The translations under genes were made by a program, and so were the position numbers. A stretch of DNA of 36,986 nucleotides from Bacteroidales bacterium (GTDB lineage Bacteria > Bacteroidota > Bacteroidia > Bacteroidales > NBLH01): assembly GCA_016937695.1 (NCBI GenBank), contig JAFGWC010000042.1:1-36986 (forward strand), in the 5' to 3' direction. This document shows, piece by piece, positions 16,749 to 25,029 of this stretch. Within the stretch, counting starts at the first letter, position 1, and each line of letters opens with the position of its first letter. The notes beneath the pieces are model-generated. The model was not told the origin of the DNA. It did not search any database and worked only from the letters and a program-made list of their open reading frames with translations.

Positions 16749-17073
16749 TATTAGTTATCTTATTAGGCATTGGGTAAATATTACTCTCTGCCTTTTATAT
16801 AAATAGATTAATTTAAAATCATCTGTTTAATTACAATATTGATTTGATGCAAAAATGAAGTAAAAATAGTGTATTCTAAATTCTAAAGAAGGAATAGTTT
16901 AGTTTTAAATAATAAAAGTTTATTGCGTTATATTGTTTTGATATACAGACGTATATGAAATTAATTTATTTTAAACATAATGCAAAATTACACCAGGATA
17001 CACTATGAAATAATAATTAAAAGGAATTTATTATGCATAATCAATTCTTAATTTAAACATAAATATAGAAAGT
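16749..17073 (+). other. 325-bp intergenic stretch inside the cytochrome cluster
   Basis: AT-rich DNA with no convincing gene. A short imperfect hairpin, AGGCA...TGCCT with T-rich 3' side (about 16764-16797), might be a weak terminator just after the hexaheme gene. A 17-codon frame starting at the ATG at 16955 is too short to support. The second gene of the cluster may therefore have its own promoter, but no TAnnTTTG motif stands out. Confidence 0.4.
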
Positions 17074-17451
17074 ATGGATATAAAAAATGGAATTTTGAAA
17101 GGTGTATTGTTTTGTACATTATGTTTTTCAGTTTTTTTTGCTTCATGTGAATGGGTTACAGTTGAACCCGTTGAGGTAATTATACCGGATAAACCAATCA
17201 GTTTTGCAAGTGATATACAACCAATATTTACAAGTAAATGTGATCAATGTCATCCATCTCAAGCTGGATTAGATCTTACTGATGGTAATGCTTGGGCTAG
17301 TATTAATGATGGGCGCCTTAACTTAACTGCACCTAATCAAAGTTTAATTTATACTAAGCCAGATCCAAATGGAACTCATCCAGAAAAGTATTCAGCTACT
17401 GAATCATTACTTGTATTAACATGGATAGAAGAAGGAGCTCTTGATAATTAA
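17074..17451 (+). CDS. Small monoheme c-type cytochrome lipoprotein
   Basis: A 125-residue protein with a lipoprotein signal ending F-F-A-S-C (lipidation near C25). The mature part has one haem site, C-D-Q-C-H at about 55-59, within the pattern F-A-S-D-I-Q-P-I-F-T-S-K-C, the form seen in the small 'planctomycete-type' cytochrome c domain; the end (L-L-V-L-T-W-I-E-E-G-A-L-D-N) also fits that domain. It lies between the hexaheme lipoprotein and the DUF5777 barrel, all on the same strand, 98 bp before the barrel's chosen ATG. An electron shuttle on the periplasmic or outer face is likely. The haem site and lipidation are seen; the role is inferred. Confidence 0.88.
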   Translation: MDIKNGILKGVLFCTLCFSVFFASCEWVTVEPVEVIIPDKPISFASDIQPIFTSKCDQCHPSQAGLDLTDGNAWASINDGRLNLTAPNQSLIYTKPDPNGTHPEKYSATESLLVLTWIEEGALDN

Positions 17452-17549
17452 ATTTTTTGGAATGAAGACTATTTGACTTCAATTTTTAAAATGAATAATT
17501 GACAAATAGCTTAATCAAGTTTCTGAATAATAATTTAAAACATATTTTG

Positions 17550-18473
17550 ATGAAAATTATGGAAATAAAAAATATAATAAGGCCTTTATCACTTTGTATA
17601 TGTATGGTGTTAATGGTAGGATTTACTTATGCTCAGACTGATACAATAGTTAATGTTGTTGATAAAGATGGGATGCTTCCGTTAAGAAGACCATGGAATT
17701 CAAGTATGATTATTGATAACCAAACAACTGAAGGTCCTAGTGCTAAGCAGTTTCATTTTTCTATTCATCACCGTTTTGGTAAAATTAAAGAAATGGGTGA
17801 TATATTTGGAATTTATGCAAGTTCGAATATTAGATTAGGCTTAAATTATGGTATAACTGAAGATATTTCTATTGGATTTGGAACTGAGAAATATAAAAAA
17901 ATGCAAGAGTTTCAGGGAAAATACAAAATTATCTCACAAACGCGAAATGGTAAAATCCCAGTGTCTGTTTCTTATTTTGGTAATATAGTTATAGATGGAA
18001 GAGATAAAGAAATTTATGGAGTAAACTATAATTTTAAAAACAGACTTTCTTTTTTCAATCAGGTTATTGTGTCAAGAAAATTTACAGATGAACTTAGTGT
18101 TCAATTAGCTGGTAGTTTTTCACATTTTAATGCAGTTACTGATTTGGTTCAAAATTCTCAAGTCGATACAATAGGAAAATGGAAAAATGATTACATAGGA
18201 GCAATGTTTGGAGCACGTTACAGATTTCATAAAAACATATCTGCTATTGCTGAGTATTGTCAACCTTTCGGGTTAAAAAAAGCTTGGGATGGTCAAAGTA
18301 AACCTCTGCCGAATATCGGTTTGGGTGTAGAATTTGGCACAAGCACGCATGCTTTTCAGGTATTTGCTGCAAATTACGAAGGAATTATTGCTCAAGAAAA
18401 TTATAGTCACAATACGAATGATTTGGCTTTTGAAGGATGGAGGTTTGGATTTAATATTACAGTCCGGTTTTAA
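17550..18473 (+). CDS. DUF5777-family outer-membrane beta-barrel protein
   Basis: About 307 residues from the ATG at 17550 (another ATG at 17559; an upstream ATG at 17499 would add 17 residues before the signal peptide and is less likely). The signal peptide ends near G-F-T-Y-A-Q. The mature protein begins with a plug-like segment containing L-P-L-R-R-P-W-N-S-S, followed by alternating strands with H-R-F-G-K-I-K, S-N-I-R-L-G-L-N-Y-G-I-T and a C-terminal strand ending V-R-F, all typical of DUF5777 barrels. Such genes are often near YceI-like or cytochrome genes. Placed after two haem lipoproteins, it could form the barrel of a porin-cytochrome conduit. The barrel is well supported; the conduit role is inference. 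Confidence 0.82.
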   Translation: MKIMEIKNIIRPLSLCICMVLMVGFTYAQTDTIVNVVDKDGMLPLRRPWNSSMIIDNQTTEGPSAKQFHFSIHHRFGKIKEMGDIFGIYASSNIRLGLNYGITEDISIGFGTEKYKKMQEFQGKYKIISQTRNGKIPVSVSYFGNIVIDGRDKEIYGVNYNFKNRLSFFNQVIVSRKFTDELSVQLAGSFSHFNAVTDLVQNSQVDTIGKWKNDYIGAMFGARYRFHKNISAIAEYCQPFGLKKAWDGQSKPLPNIGLGVEFGTSTHAFQVFAANYEGIIAQENYSHNTNDLAFEGWRFGFNITVRF

Positions 18474-18819
18474 ATGCTTGGTTAATAATTAGTTAGGATT
18501 GTGTTATCTATAAATGGATACATTGGCAGTTTTTATAAACAAGAAAAAAATCGTTTTATGAAAAATGCTAAATTCATAAATGAAATTAAAAATATTTAAT
18601 CTCCAAAAATCAATAAATCCTGTTTTAATTTTCATTGAAACAGGATTTATATTTTCAAATAGTATTATAAACATAAAGTATTTCCTATAAATTAATTTTT
18701 TGTAATGTAGTTTATAATAAAATTTCATAAAATAAATAATATAAAACTTTATCAGTAAACAAATAATTGTATATTCTACAAAATTATCCTTAACCCAAAA
18801 TCTTAAAACAATAATTAAT
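18474..18819. other. 346-bp intergenic stretch without a gene
   Basis: AT-rich DNA after the cytochrome cluster. Apart from the hairpin at 18613-18650 I see no gene or motif. A minus-strand frame of 74 codons at 18504-18728 runs through the hairpin, has no recognisable features and is judged spurious. Confidence 0.5.
18613..18650 (+). terminator. Terminator-like hairpin after the cytochrome cluster
   Basis: A 13-bp perfect stem (18613-18625 with 18638-18650) and a 12-nt loop, beginning 140 bp after the DUF5777 stop. The T-run on the 3' side is short (ATTTTC), so termination efficiency is uncertain. It is the only strong hairpin in this gap. Confidence 0.5.
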
Positions 18820-18833
18820 TGAATCTTGAATTA

Positions 18834-19603
18834 GTAAATAATGATGATTTTCCTAAAAACCCAAAAACTAAATTGGGAAAAATATTAGTTACAGGAGCAA
18901 CAGGTTACATTGGAGAGTGTAAAAATTGGTTATTATTTAATTCATTCCTTACGCCTTGGCAGAAATAATTTTAGTTCAGTGGAAATAGAATCAGCAATTA
19001 ATTTTAGAAAAGCTGCTGAAAAAGGAAAAAGTTAGTAGAATAATATATCTTGAGGCACTTGGTGATATACAGCAGATGAAAAAATTATCTAACCATTTAA
19101 AAAGCAGATTAAAAGTTTCTGAGGAACTTTCAAAAGGTACTGTTTCTTTAACGATATCAATGGATGCAGTTATTATTGAATCTGTAAGAGCTTCTTTTGA
19201 AATTCTAAAAAAATTGGTGAAAAATTCGCCTATTCTTCTATTACCTAAATGGTCAAGGACTCTTTGTCAGCCTAATAGTATACGTGATGTTATCAAATAC
19301 CTTATTGGTGTGATGGTGGAGCATGATGAACTAAAAATAAAATATATGATATAGGCGCTGGGATATCCGGGAGGAGTATTTTCAATGTATGTACGTTCAC
19401 GCATTATTGTTCAAAATAAAACTAAACAAGCTCAATTATTTCTTTTAGTAGGGTTTAATTTCTATGGACATAAAGAATGGTCGAAAAAGAAAATTATAAA
19501 TAAGCTTTGGGAGTTTATTCATAACAGAGTTACTTCTAATACAATGAATAGGTTTAAGCAATTATGCGAATATAAATATGGAAAATTTATTGAGGAAGTA
19601 TAA
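18834..19603 (+). pseudogene. Decayed NAD(P)-binding SDR (YbjT/DUF2867-like) pseudogene
   Basis: Remains of one protein lie in several frames. At 18882-18920 the frame reads I-L-V-T-G-A-T-G-Y-I-G, the NAD(P) loop of an extended SDR. It then jumps, with about 50 codons missing, to Y-Y-L-I-H-S-L at 18931 in another frame, running to a stop at 19033. One base further the third frame resumes K-V-S-R-I-I-Y-L-E-A-L-G-D, then S-N-H-L-K-S-R-L-K-V, up to TAG 19352; there K-N-K-I-Y-D-I-G can be read in yet another frame. A 72-codon open tail at 19385-19603 (W-E-F-I-H-N-R-V-T region) follows in phase with the middle fragment and may be the C-terminal domain or a second remnant. At least two frameshifts plus a deletion make the gene non-functional. 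The family name is from recognised motifs. Confidence 0.8.
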
Positions 19604-19743
19604 AAAACACATTTATAGAGAATCAAACAAAAAATATAAACAAGACATTTTTTAACAAAAATCCAATATTAAATCTTTTATATAAATATAATTAGTATTT
19701 ATAATTTACTAAGTATATTCGCATTTGAATAAAAAATTTAATA

Positions 19744-21297
19744 ATGCAAAAGAATATACAACTAATTTTAAGTCCTGAAGAAGCTTCAATTGAAACGGAA
19801 TACAAGAACTATATAGCAAAAGACTTAAATATAGAGGAAAATAGAATAACTTTTTTTGAAGTAGTAAAAAAGTCTATTGATGCTAGAAAATCAGTTAAAA
19901 TAGTAGTCGAATTTTTTGTGGTTTTTGATGAAATTCCTCCAACAAAAGAACTATTTAATCCTAATTATCAGTCTGTTGCAAATAAAAAAGAAGTTTTGAT
20001 AGTAGGTTCTGGACCTGCAGGTTTATTTGCTGCTTTAAGATTAATTGAACTTGGATTTAAGCCGGTAATTATAGAAAGAGGTAAAGATGTTAGAAACAGA
20101 AGATTTGATATAGCTGCAATAAACAGAAAACATATTGTTAATCCTGATTCAAATTATTGTTTTGGCGAAGGTGGTGCAGGAACTTTTTCAGATGGAAAAC
20201 TTTATACCAGATCGAAAAAACGTGGAAACGTTAAAAAAATATTAGAGGTTCTTAAATATCATGGAGCTGTTGAAAAAATACTTATTGAAGCCCATCCACA
20301 TATTGGGACAAACAAATTGCCTGGAATAATAAAAAATATCAGAGAAACTATTTTAAATGCAGGCGGCGAAATCCACTTTAATACAAAACTAATTGATATA
20401 GAGCTTGTTGATAATAAAATATCTAAAGCAATTACTTCAAATGGCGATAAAATAAATGTAGGTGATATTATTCTTGCAACAGGTCATTCAGCAAGAGATA
20501 TTTATTATTTATTACATGAAAAAAATATTCTTCTTGAGCAAAAAACTTTTGCTATGGGAGTTAGAGTTGAGCATCCGCAAAATTTAATCGATTCTATACA
20601 ATATAATTGTGATATAAGAAGTGAACATTTACCTGCTGCTTCGTATAGTCTTGTTTCTCAGGTAAATGAGCGTGGAGTATATTCTTTTTGCATGTGTCCG
20701 GGAGGTTTTATTGTCCCTTCGGCAACTGAAGTAAATCAAGTTGTTGTTAATGGAATGTCGCCTTCCAGCAGAAATTCGAAATTTGCAAATTCAGGAATGG
20801 TAGTTGAAATTAGAGAAGAAGACACTTTGCAATATAAAGAATATGGTGCACTTGCAGGTTTAAAATTTCAAGAACATTTTGAAAATTTAGCTTTCTTAAA
20901 TGGCGGAAAAGGACAAACTGCTCCTGCACAGAGGCTTCACGATTTTGTAAATTCAAAATTATCGTATGATTTGCCAGATACTTCATATCATCCTGGAATT
21001 GTATCATCTCCTTTGCATTTTTGGATGCCCGAAAATATTTCGAAACGATTGCAAGAAGGGTTTAAAATTTTCGGTAAAAAAATGAAAGGATATTTAACAA
21101 ACGAAGCTGTAATTATTGGTGTTGAATCAAGAAGCTCTTCACCAGTAAGAATTCCGAGAGATAAAGAAATGTTAAATCATCCACAAATAAGTAATTTATA
21201 TCCAAGCGGTGAGGGTGCAGGTTTTGCTGGAGGTATTGTTTCGTCAGCTATTGATGGTGAAAGATGTGCGGAGAAAATTGCTGAAAAGTACAATTAA
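19744..21297 (+). CDS. FAD-dependent oxidoreductase (COG2509-like)
   Basis: A 517-residue cytoplasmic flavoprotein. Residues 1-75 form a small N-terminal domain. The Rossmann motif V-G-S-G-P-A-G-L is at 87-94 with the acidic end of strand two in V-I-I-E-R-G near 108. The marker G-E-G-G-A-G-T-F-S-D-G-K-L-Y at about 142-155 and the late motif Y-P-S-G-E-G-A-G-F-A-G-G-I near 486-498 are characteristic of the 'uncharacterised FAD-dependent dehydrogenase' family COG2509. The family has no established reaction. It sits alone, with the pseudogene upstream and an ABC-type permease 71 bp downstream. The start is the ATG at 19744. Flavin binding is well supported; substrate and electron acceptor are unknown. 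Confidence 0.88.
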   Translation: MQKNIQLILSPEEASIETEYKNYIAKDLNIEENRITFFEVVKKSIDARKSVKIVVEFFVVFDEIPPTKELFNPNYQSVANKKEVLIVGSGPAGLFAALRLIELGFKPVIIERGKDVRNRRFDIAAINRKHIVNPDSNYCFGEGGAGTFSDGKLYTRSKKRGNVKKILEVLKYHGAVEKILIEAHPHIGTNKLPGIIKNIRETILNAGGEIHFNTKLIDIELVDNKISKAITSNGDKINVGDIILATGHSARDIYYLLHEKNILLEQKTFAMGVRVEHPQNLIDSIQYNCDIRSEHLPAASYSLVSQVNERGVYSFCMCPGGFIVPSATEVNQVVVNGMSPSSRNSKFANSGMVVEIREEDTLQYKEYGALAGLKFQEHFENLAFLNGGKGQTAPAQRLHDFVNSKLSYDLPDTSYHPGIVSSPLHFWMPENISKRLQEGFKIFGKKMKGYLTNEAVIIGVESRSSSPVRIPRDKEMLNHPQISNLYPSGEGAGFAGGIVSSAIDGERCAEKIAEKYN

Positions 21298-21344
21298 AAG
21301 ATAATAAAAGGTTTAAAATGTTAATCCTATAATTAATAATTTAA

Positions 21345-21352
21345 TAACTTTG
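21345..21352 (+). promoter_or_regulatory. Bacteroidota -7-type motif before the MacB-like permease
   Basis: TAACTTTG fits TAnnTTTG and ends 16 bp before the ATG at 21369. It suggests that the permease is transcribed separately from the upstream flavoprotein gene. Confidence 0.45.
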
Positions 21353-21368
21353 TTAAAATTATAGTTCT

Positions 21369-22619
21369 ATGTTCGGATATGGAGATTTACTTAAAGAAAA
21401 TCTTAAAATATCATTTGATTCAATTAAATCAAATCTTTTAAGGTCAATACTTACTATTTTGATTATTGCTATTGGAATTATGGCTCTTGTTGGAATTTTA
21501 ACAGCTATTGACGCAATTAAAGCTTCTATCAGCAGTCAGTTTATGAGAATGGGAGCTAATACATTTACAATTGAAAGCAGAGGCATGCATGTTCATATAG
21601 GCAAAGATAGATATAGAGCAAAAAACTTTTCATATATAACATATCGTGAAGCAAAAAGATTTAAAGATGAGTTTATTTTTCCTGCTGCTGTTAGTATTTC
21701 AGTAAACGGAACAGGTATTGCAACTGTTAAATACGAATCTAAAAAAACAGACCCTAATATTCCTGTCAGAGGAGTTGATGAAAATTTTCTGCTAACTGGT
21801 GGTTATGAAATAGATAAAGGTCGTAATTTTACTGAAGTTGAAATTGAAAACAGTAGGAATTTAGCTATTATTGGAAGTGATTTAGCTAAAAATATATTCG
21901 AAAAAGGCGTAAATCCTATTAATAAAATTATTGCAATTGGTAATGGAAAATATAAGGTAGTTGGAGTATTAAAATCAAAAGGTTCAAGTATGGGATTTAG
22001 TGATGATAAAGCTTGTATGATTCCTGTTACAAATGTGCGCCAATATTTTTCAAGGCCAGAAATGTCTTTTCGGATAAATGTAATGCCTTATGACCCCAAA
22101 CTTTTAGAAATAGGAACAGGTGAAGCTGAAGGATTATTTCGAGTAATTAGACGATTAGACAAAACAGATGAATCTGATTTTAATATCTCTAAAAGCGATA
22201 ATTTGGCTCAGATGTTATTGGAAAACCTTAGTTTTGTTACAATTGCAGCTACGATTATTGGCATCATAACTCTTTTTGGTGCAGCAATTGGTTTAATGAA
22301 TATAATGCTTGTTTCGGTAGCTGAAAGAACAAGAGAAATTGGTACAAGAAAAGCAATTGGGGCAAAATCTTCAACTATAAAACAACAATTTTTGTTTGAA
22401 GCGATTTTAATTGGTCAGTTTGGAGGTGCATTAGGAATTCTTCTTGGAATAATTATGGGCAATTTGGTGGCTCTTTCTGTAGGAACACCATTTATAATTC
22501 CATGGGTTTGGGTAATTGGCGGAGTAATTTTATGTTTGGGAGTGAGTTTGGCATCAGGAATGCTTCCTGCGGTAAAAGCTTCTAAATTAGATCCAATTAT
22601 TGCTTTAAGATATGAATAA
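21369..22619 (+). CDS. MacB/FtsX-type ABC transporter permease
   Basis: A 416-residue inner-membrane protein of the MacB class. One membrane segment at about 21-43 is followed by a large periplasmic MacB_PCD-like domain (about 44-285) and three C-terminal segments (about 290-315, 340-365, 375-405) forming the FtsX domain. The conserved R-T-R-E-I-G-T-R-K-A-I-G-A motif, the cytoplasmic coupling element, is at about 321-333. These permeases act mechanically with an ATPase for lipoprotein handling, antibiotic or peptide export; no adjacent ATPase of the LolD/MacB type is present, and the ATPase at 22891 is of NitT/TauT type on the other strand. So this is an orphan permease whose partner is elsewhere. 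Confidence 0.92.
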   Translation: MFGYGDLLKENLKISFDSIKSNLLRSILTILIIAIGIMALVGILTAIDAIKASISSQFMRMGANTFTIESRGMHVHIGKDRYRAKNFSYITYREAKRFKDEFIFPAAVSISVNGTGIATVKYESKKTDPNIPVRGVDENFLLTGGYEIDKGRNFTEVEIENSRNLAIIGSDLAKNIFEKGVNPINKIIAIGNGKYKVVGVLKSKGSSMGFSDDKACMIPVTNVRQYFSRPEMSFRINVMPYDPKLLEIGTGEAEGLFRVIRRLDKTDESDFNISKSDNLAQMLLENLSFVTIAATIIGIITLFGAAIGLMNIMLVSVAERTREIGTRKAIGAKSSTIKQQFLFEAILIGQFGGALGILLGIIMGNLVALSVGTPFIIPWVWVIGGVILCLGVSLASGMLPAVKASKLDPIIALRYE

Positions 22620-22639
22620 CTAAAAATCCTGCAAGCCTC

Positions 22640-22830
22640 TTATTATTGGTAATTGATGTATTAGTAATTGGTAATTTAAAAAAATCATCATTCAATATTC
22701 CTTGTTCGATATTCGATATTTTTTTCTAGTTACTGGTTTCTGTTCGTAAATAAATTAATCGAAAATCGCATATTGGAAATAAAAATGATTTTAGATTTAT
22801 GCCTTCCGGAGCCTTAAAGGGAAATTAAAC
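22640..22830. repeat. Low-complexity intergenic repeat-like stretch
   Basis: Short repeated units: TTGGTAATT occurs at about 22646 and 22667, TTCGATATTCGATATT at about 22705, and a TCCGGA palindrome at 22805. The pattern resembles intergenic repeat strings that I recall from other Bacteroidota genomes. No gene is present. Confidence 0.4.
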
Positions 22831-22832
22831 CA

Positions 22833-22861
22833 TAAAAAAAGCCGATTCGAAAATCGGCTTT
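22833..22861 (-). terminator. Intrinsic terminator of the ABC operon
   Basis: A 10-bp perfect GC-containing stem, arms 22838-22847 and 22852-22861, with loop CGAA. Read leftward it ends in seven consecutive T, the form of an intrinsic terminator for the minus-strand operon whose last stop is 30 bp upstream. Read rightward there is only a short TTT, so it serves the plus strand poorly. Confidence 0.88.
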
Positions 22862-22890
22862 ACATACTTTTTAGGAAAGTGTTACTTTTA

Positions 22891-23697
22891 TTAAACTTCA
22901 AAACTCATCATTCTGTCTTCAAGATAAAAAACGTAATCTGTAAATTTTTGGCTTCTTTTTATTTCTTTGGTTCTTTTGAATGGTAAATCTATTTTAACAT
23001 GTTCGATAATGCTGCTTGGTGCTGTTGACAAAATATAAACATCATCACCTAAATACACAGCTTCTGAAATATCGTGTGTTACCAATACGATTGTTGGATG
23101 AACTTGTTCCCAAACAGAAATAAGAAAATCCTGCATTTTCAAACGAGTATTTGTATCTAAAGCGCCAAAAGGTTCATCCATTAATACAATTTCTGGATTT
23201 ACAAGTAAGCTTCTTGCAATAGCAACTCTCTGAAGTTGACCGCCTGAAAGAGTAGGGTATTGAGCAAATTTTTTGTGATGACCTTCAAGACCGACAATTT
23301 TAATCATTTCCATTGCTTTTTCTTTGCGCTCTTTACTGTCAACACCTTTATATTTTAAACCAAGTTCAACATTTTCTAAAACTGTCATCCATGGAAACGA
23401 TGAATATTGCTGAAAAACCATTCCAATTCTATCGTCATTAGTTCTTTTTTTCTCTTTAATAAAAATTTCACCACTTGTAGGTTGCTGTAATCCGGCTAAA
23501 TATCTCAAAACTGTTGATTTTCCACATCCTGAAGGTCCTAAAAGAACAATAAACTGACCTTGATCAGGTTGGTCTTCGATAAGTAAATTAAAGTCCTTTA
23601 GAATAAAAGATTTCCCATTATCATAAGTTTGATTTGCATTTCTTATTTCTAATATGTCAGGAAGTTCTGTATTTGTAAAATTTACTGCATTATTCAT
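22891..23697 (-). CDS. ABC transporter ATP-binding protein (NitT/TauT type)
   Basis: The ATPase of a nitrate/taurine/sulfonate-type importer, 268 residues from the ATG at 23697 (a non-ATG start at 23766 would add 23 residues and abut the permease stop). Walker A G-P-S-G-C-G-K-S-T is at 54-62, the Q-loop Q96 is in V-F-Q-Q-Y-S-S-F-P-W, the signature L-S-G-G-Q is at 150-154, Walker B L-M-D-E is at 172-175, D-loop A-L-D at 179-181 and the switch His is H208. All catalytic residues are present. The F-P-W after the Q-loop is usual for the SsuB/TauB/NrtD group. It is the last gene of the five-gene operon, before the terminator. The transported compound cannot be read. Confidence 0.93.
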   Translation of the reverse strand: MNNAVNFTNTELPDILEIRNANQTYDNGKSFILKDFNLLIEDQPDQGQFIVLLGPSGCGKSTVLRYLAGLQQPTSGEIFIKEKKRTNDDRIGMVFQQYSSFPWMTVLENVELGLKYKGVDSKERKEKAMEMIKIVGLEGHHKKFAQYPTLSGGQLQRVAIARSLLVNPEIVLMDEPFGALDTNTRLKMQDFLISVWEQVHPTIVLVTHDISEAVYLGDDVYILSTAPSSIIEHVKIDLPFKRTKEIKRSQKFTDYVFYLEDRMMSFEV

Positions 23698-23769
23698 ATG
23701 TCTTTTTTTTATGATTATATCCAAGTTTGAGATTTGTTTCTCCGCAATGTTTAAAATTTCCAACAATAC

Positions 23770-24876
23770 TTATTCACTTTTTGAAGGGTATTTAAATTTA
23801 AATAGTTTTTTGTCTAACCATGAGAAAATTATGTCTTGAATAAAACCAATAATAATAATAAGTAAAAGTATTGCAAATACTTTATCTAATCTGCTTGAAC
23901 GTTGAGCTTTAAAAATTAATGATCCAAGTCCACCTTCTTCTGTATTAACTAGCTCGGCAACAATAATGTAAGTCCATGATATAGCAGTTAAAACTCTAAT
24001 GTCATCAATAATTCTGGAAGTTACACTTGGCCAATAAACATTTCTAAAAGTTTGCCAGTCTGTAGCACCTAAAGTATATGAAGTCTGAAGATATACTTTT
24101 TCAACTTCATCAATTCTTTGAACAACAACAGGAACAAGAAAAACAAAAATACCAAAGGCTAAAAATTGAATTTTCATTCCCATATAAATTCCAAACCATG
24201 CTATAAATAATCCGGTAACTGCAGCTAAAGGAACAAATCTTATTGCATCAATATATTTTCTCAATAAACTTCTGAAAAAAGGAACTAATCCTATCATAAA
24301 ACCAATAATAAGAGATAATGTGATAGCTTCAATATAACCCCAAATATTAAGTTTGATTGAAATAATAGCATTTTTTACTAGATAATTTTCAAAATGTAAT
24401 TCTTTAAATGAAGATAAAACTGCAAGTGGTGAAGGGAAAACTGCTTTATTTATAATTGAGCTTTTTGTTGTTCCATCCAATCTAATTCCAAGTGGTAATG
24501 TTTTAAATTCATTTTCAACCGAATAATTTTGTTCTGTAGGATATAAAATTGTTGTATCTTTTTGCGAATTTCCTATGTCGATTGATAAATCAATAACTTC
24601 TTTATTTGAATCTGTTAGTTTTACTTTGTAAAGCCCTTTTGATAAGCCTTTTATTTCACCATTTCCTGTTTCAATAATTTTTTTAAAATTATTAGGGCCT
24701 GTCCATTCAAATTTGTATGGGCCAACTCCATCTGTGGCATTAAATTGAATAGAAAGCGAGTTGAAAGGATGTGTAAGTAACCACCAAACTAGAATAAAAA
24801 ATAAAAGGCCAGCTATTTCAATTATTAAAGTTGTTTTTTTAGGTAGAATGCCACCAATTTTAAACAGTTTTCTCAT
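23770..24876 (-). CDS. ABC permease (SsuC/TauC type) with inserted SprB-like Ig domain
   Basis: A 368-residue inner-membrane permease. The usual family length is about 250; the extra part is an N-terminal membrane segment (about 17-36) followed by an extracytoplasmic stretch of about 110 residues. Residues about 41-101 read like a SprB/PKD-type repeat: A-T-D-G-V-G-P-Y-K-F-E-W, then G-L-S-K-G-L-Y-K-V-K-L-T-D-S-N. After F147-P-S-P comes the normal BPD_transp_1 domain with five segments and the coupling-helix region T-L-G-A-T-D-W-Q-T-F at about 269-278. The ATPase start lies 72 bp downstream. The gap to the upstream binding-protein gene is 153 bp and holds a long inverted repeat. Permease identity is firm; the SprB resemblance is by motif, not by search. 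Confidence 0.88.
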   Translation of the reverse strand: MRKLFKIGGILPKKTTLIIEIAGLLFFILVWWLLTHPFNSLSIQFNATDGVGPYKFEWTGPNNFKKIIETGNGEIKGLSKGLYKVKLTDSNKEVIDLSIDIGNSQKDTTILYPTEQNYSVENEFKTLPLGIRLDGTTKSSIINKAVFPSPLAVLSSFKELHFENYLVKNAIISIKLNIWGYIEAITLSLIIGFMIGLVPFFRSLLRKYIDAIRFVPLAAVTGLFIAWFGIYMGMKIQFLAFGIFVFLVPVVVQRIDEVEKVYLQTSYTLGATDWQTFRNVYWPSVTSRIIDDIRVLTAISWTYIIVAELVNTEEGGLGSLIFKAQRSSRLDKVFAILLLIIIIGFIQDIIFSWLDKKLFKFKYPSKSE

Positions 24877-24936
24877 AGAATAGGTTTATTTAATGAAAGT
24901 TGTAAAAAAAAAGTAAAAAAATAGCTTTATTGCTAT

Positions 24937-25000
24937 ATGCTATATTGCACTAATGTTAAATTTATTCGTATGTTTTTTTAACAATAGAGCAATATAGCAT
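24937..25000. repeat. Nested inverted repeat between binding-protein and permease genes
   Basis: Outer arms 24937-24948 and 24989-25000 (12 bp, perfect) enclose a symmetric 5/5-nt internal loop and inner arms 24954-24960 and 24977-24983 (7 bp, perfect), with a 16-nt apical loop. The transcript is read leftward, so the structure lies 3' of the binding-protein stop (25030) and 60 bp before the permease ATG, and A-runs on the plus strand at 24903-24920 give T-runs after it. It fits an mRNA-stabilising hairpin or partial terminator that sets more binding protein than permease. Confidence 0.7.
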
Positions 25001-25029
25001 TATAATAATTTAAACATTATAGTTATTAT

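Noticed and set aside
18504-18728. 74-codon minus-strand frame after the cytochrome cluster
   Set aside because: It runs through the 13-bp hairpin, is dominated by Phe/Ile/Lys/Tyr as random AT-rich translation gives, and has no promoter-like motif.
22838-22861. Mobile-element end or attachment site
   Set aside because: A short GC stem with a seven-T run in the minus direction right after the operon stop is fully explained as an intrinsic terminator.
21369-23697. MacB-like permease and the following ATPase as one transporter
   Set aside because: They are on opposite strands and separated by a terminator, and the ATPase belongs with the SsuC/TauC-type permease beside it.
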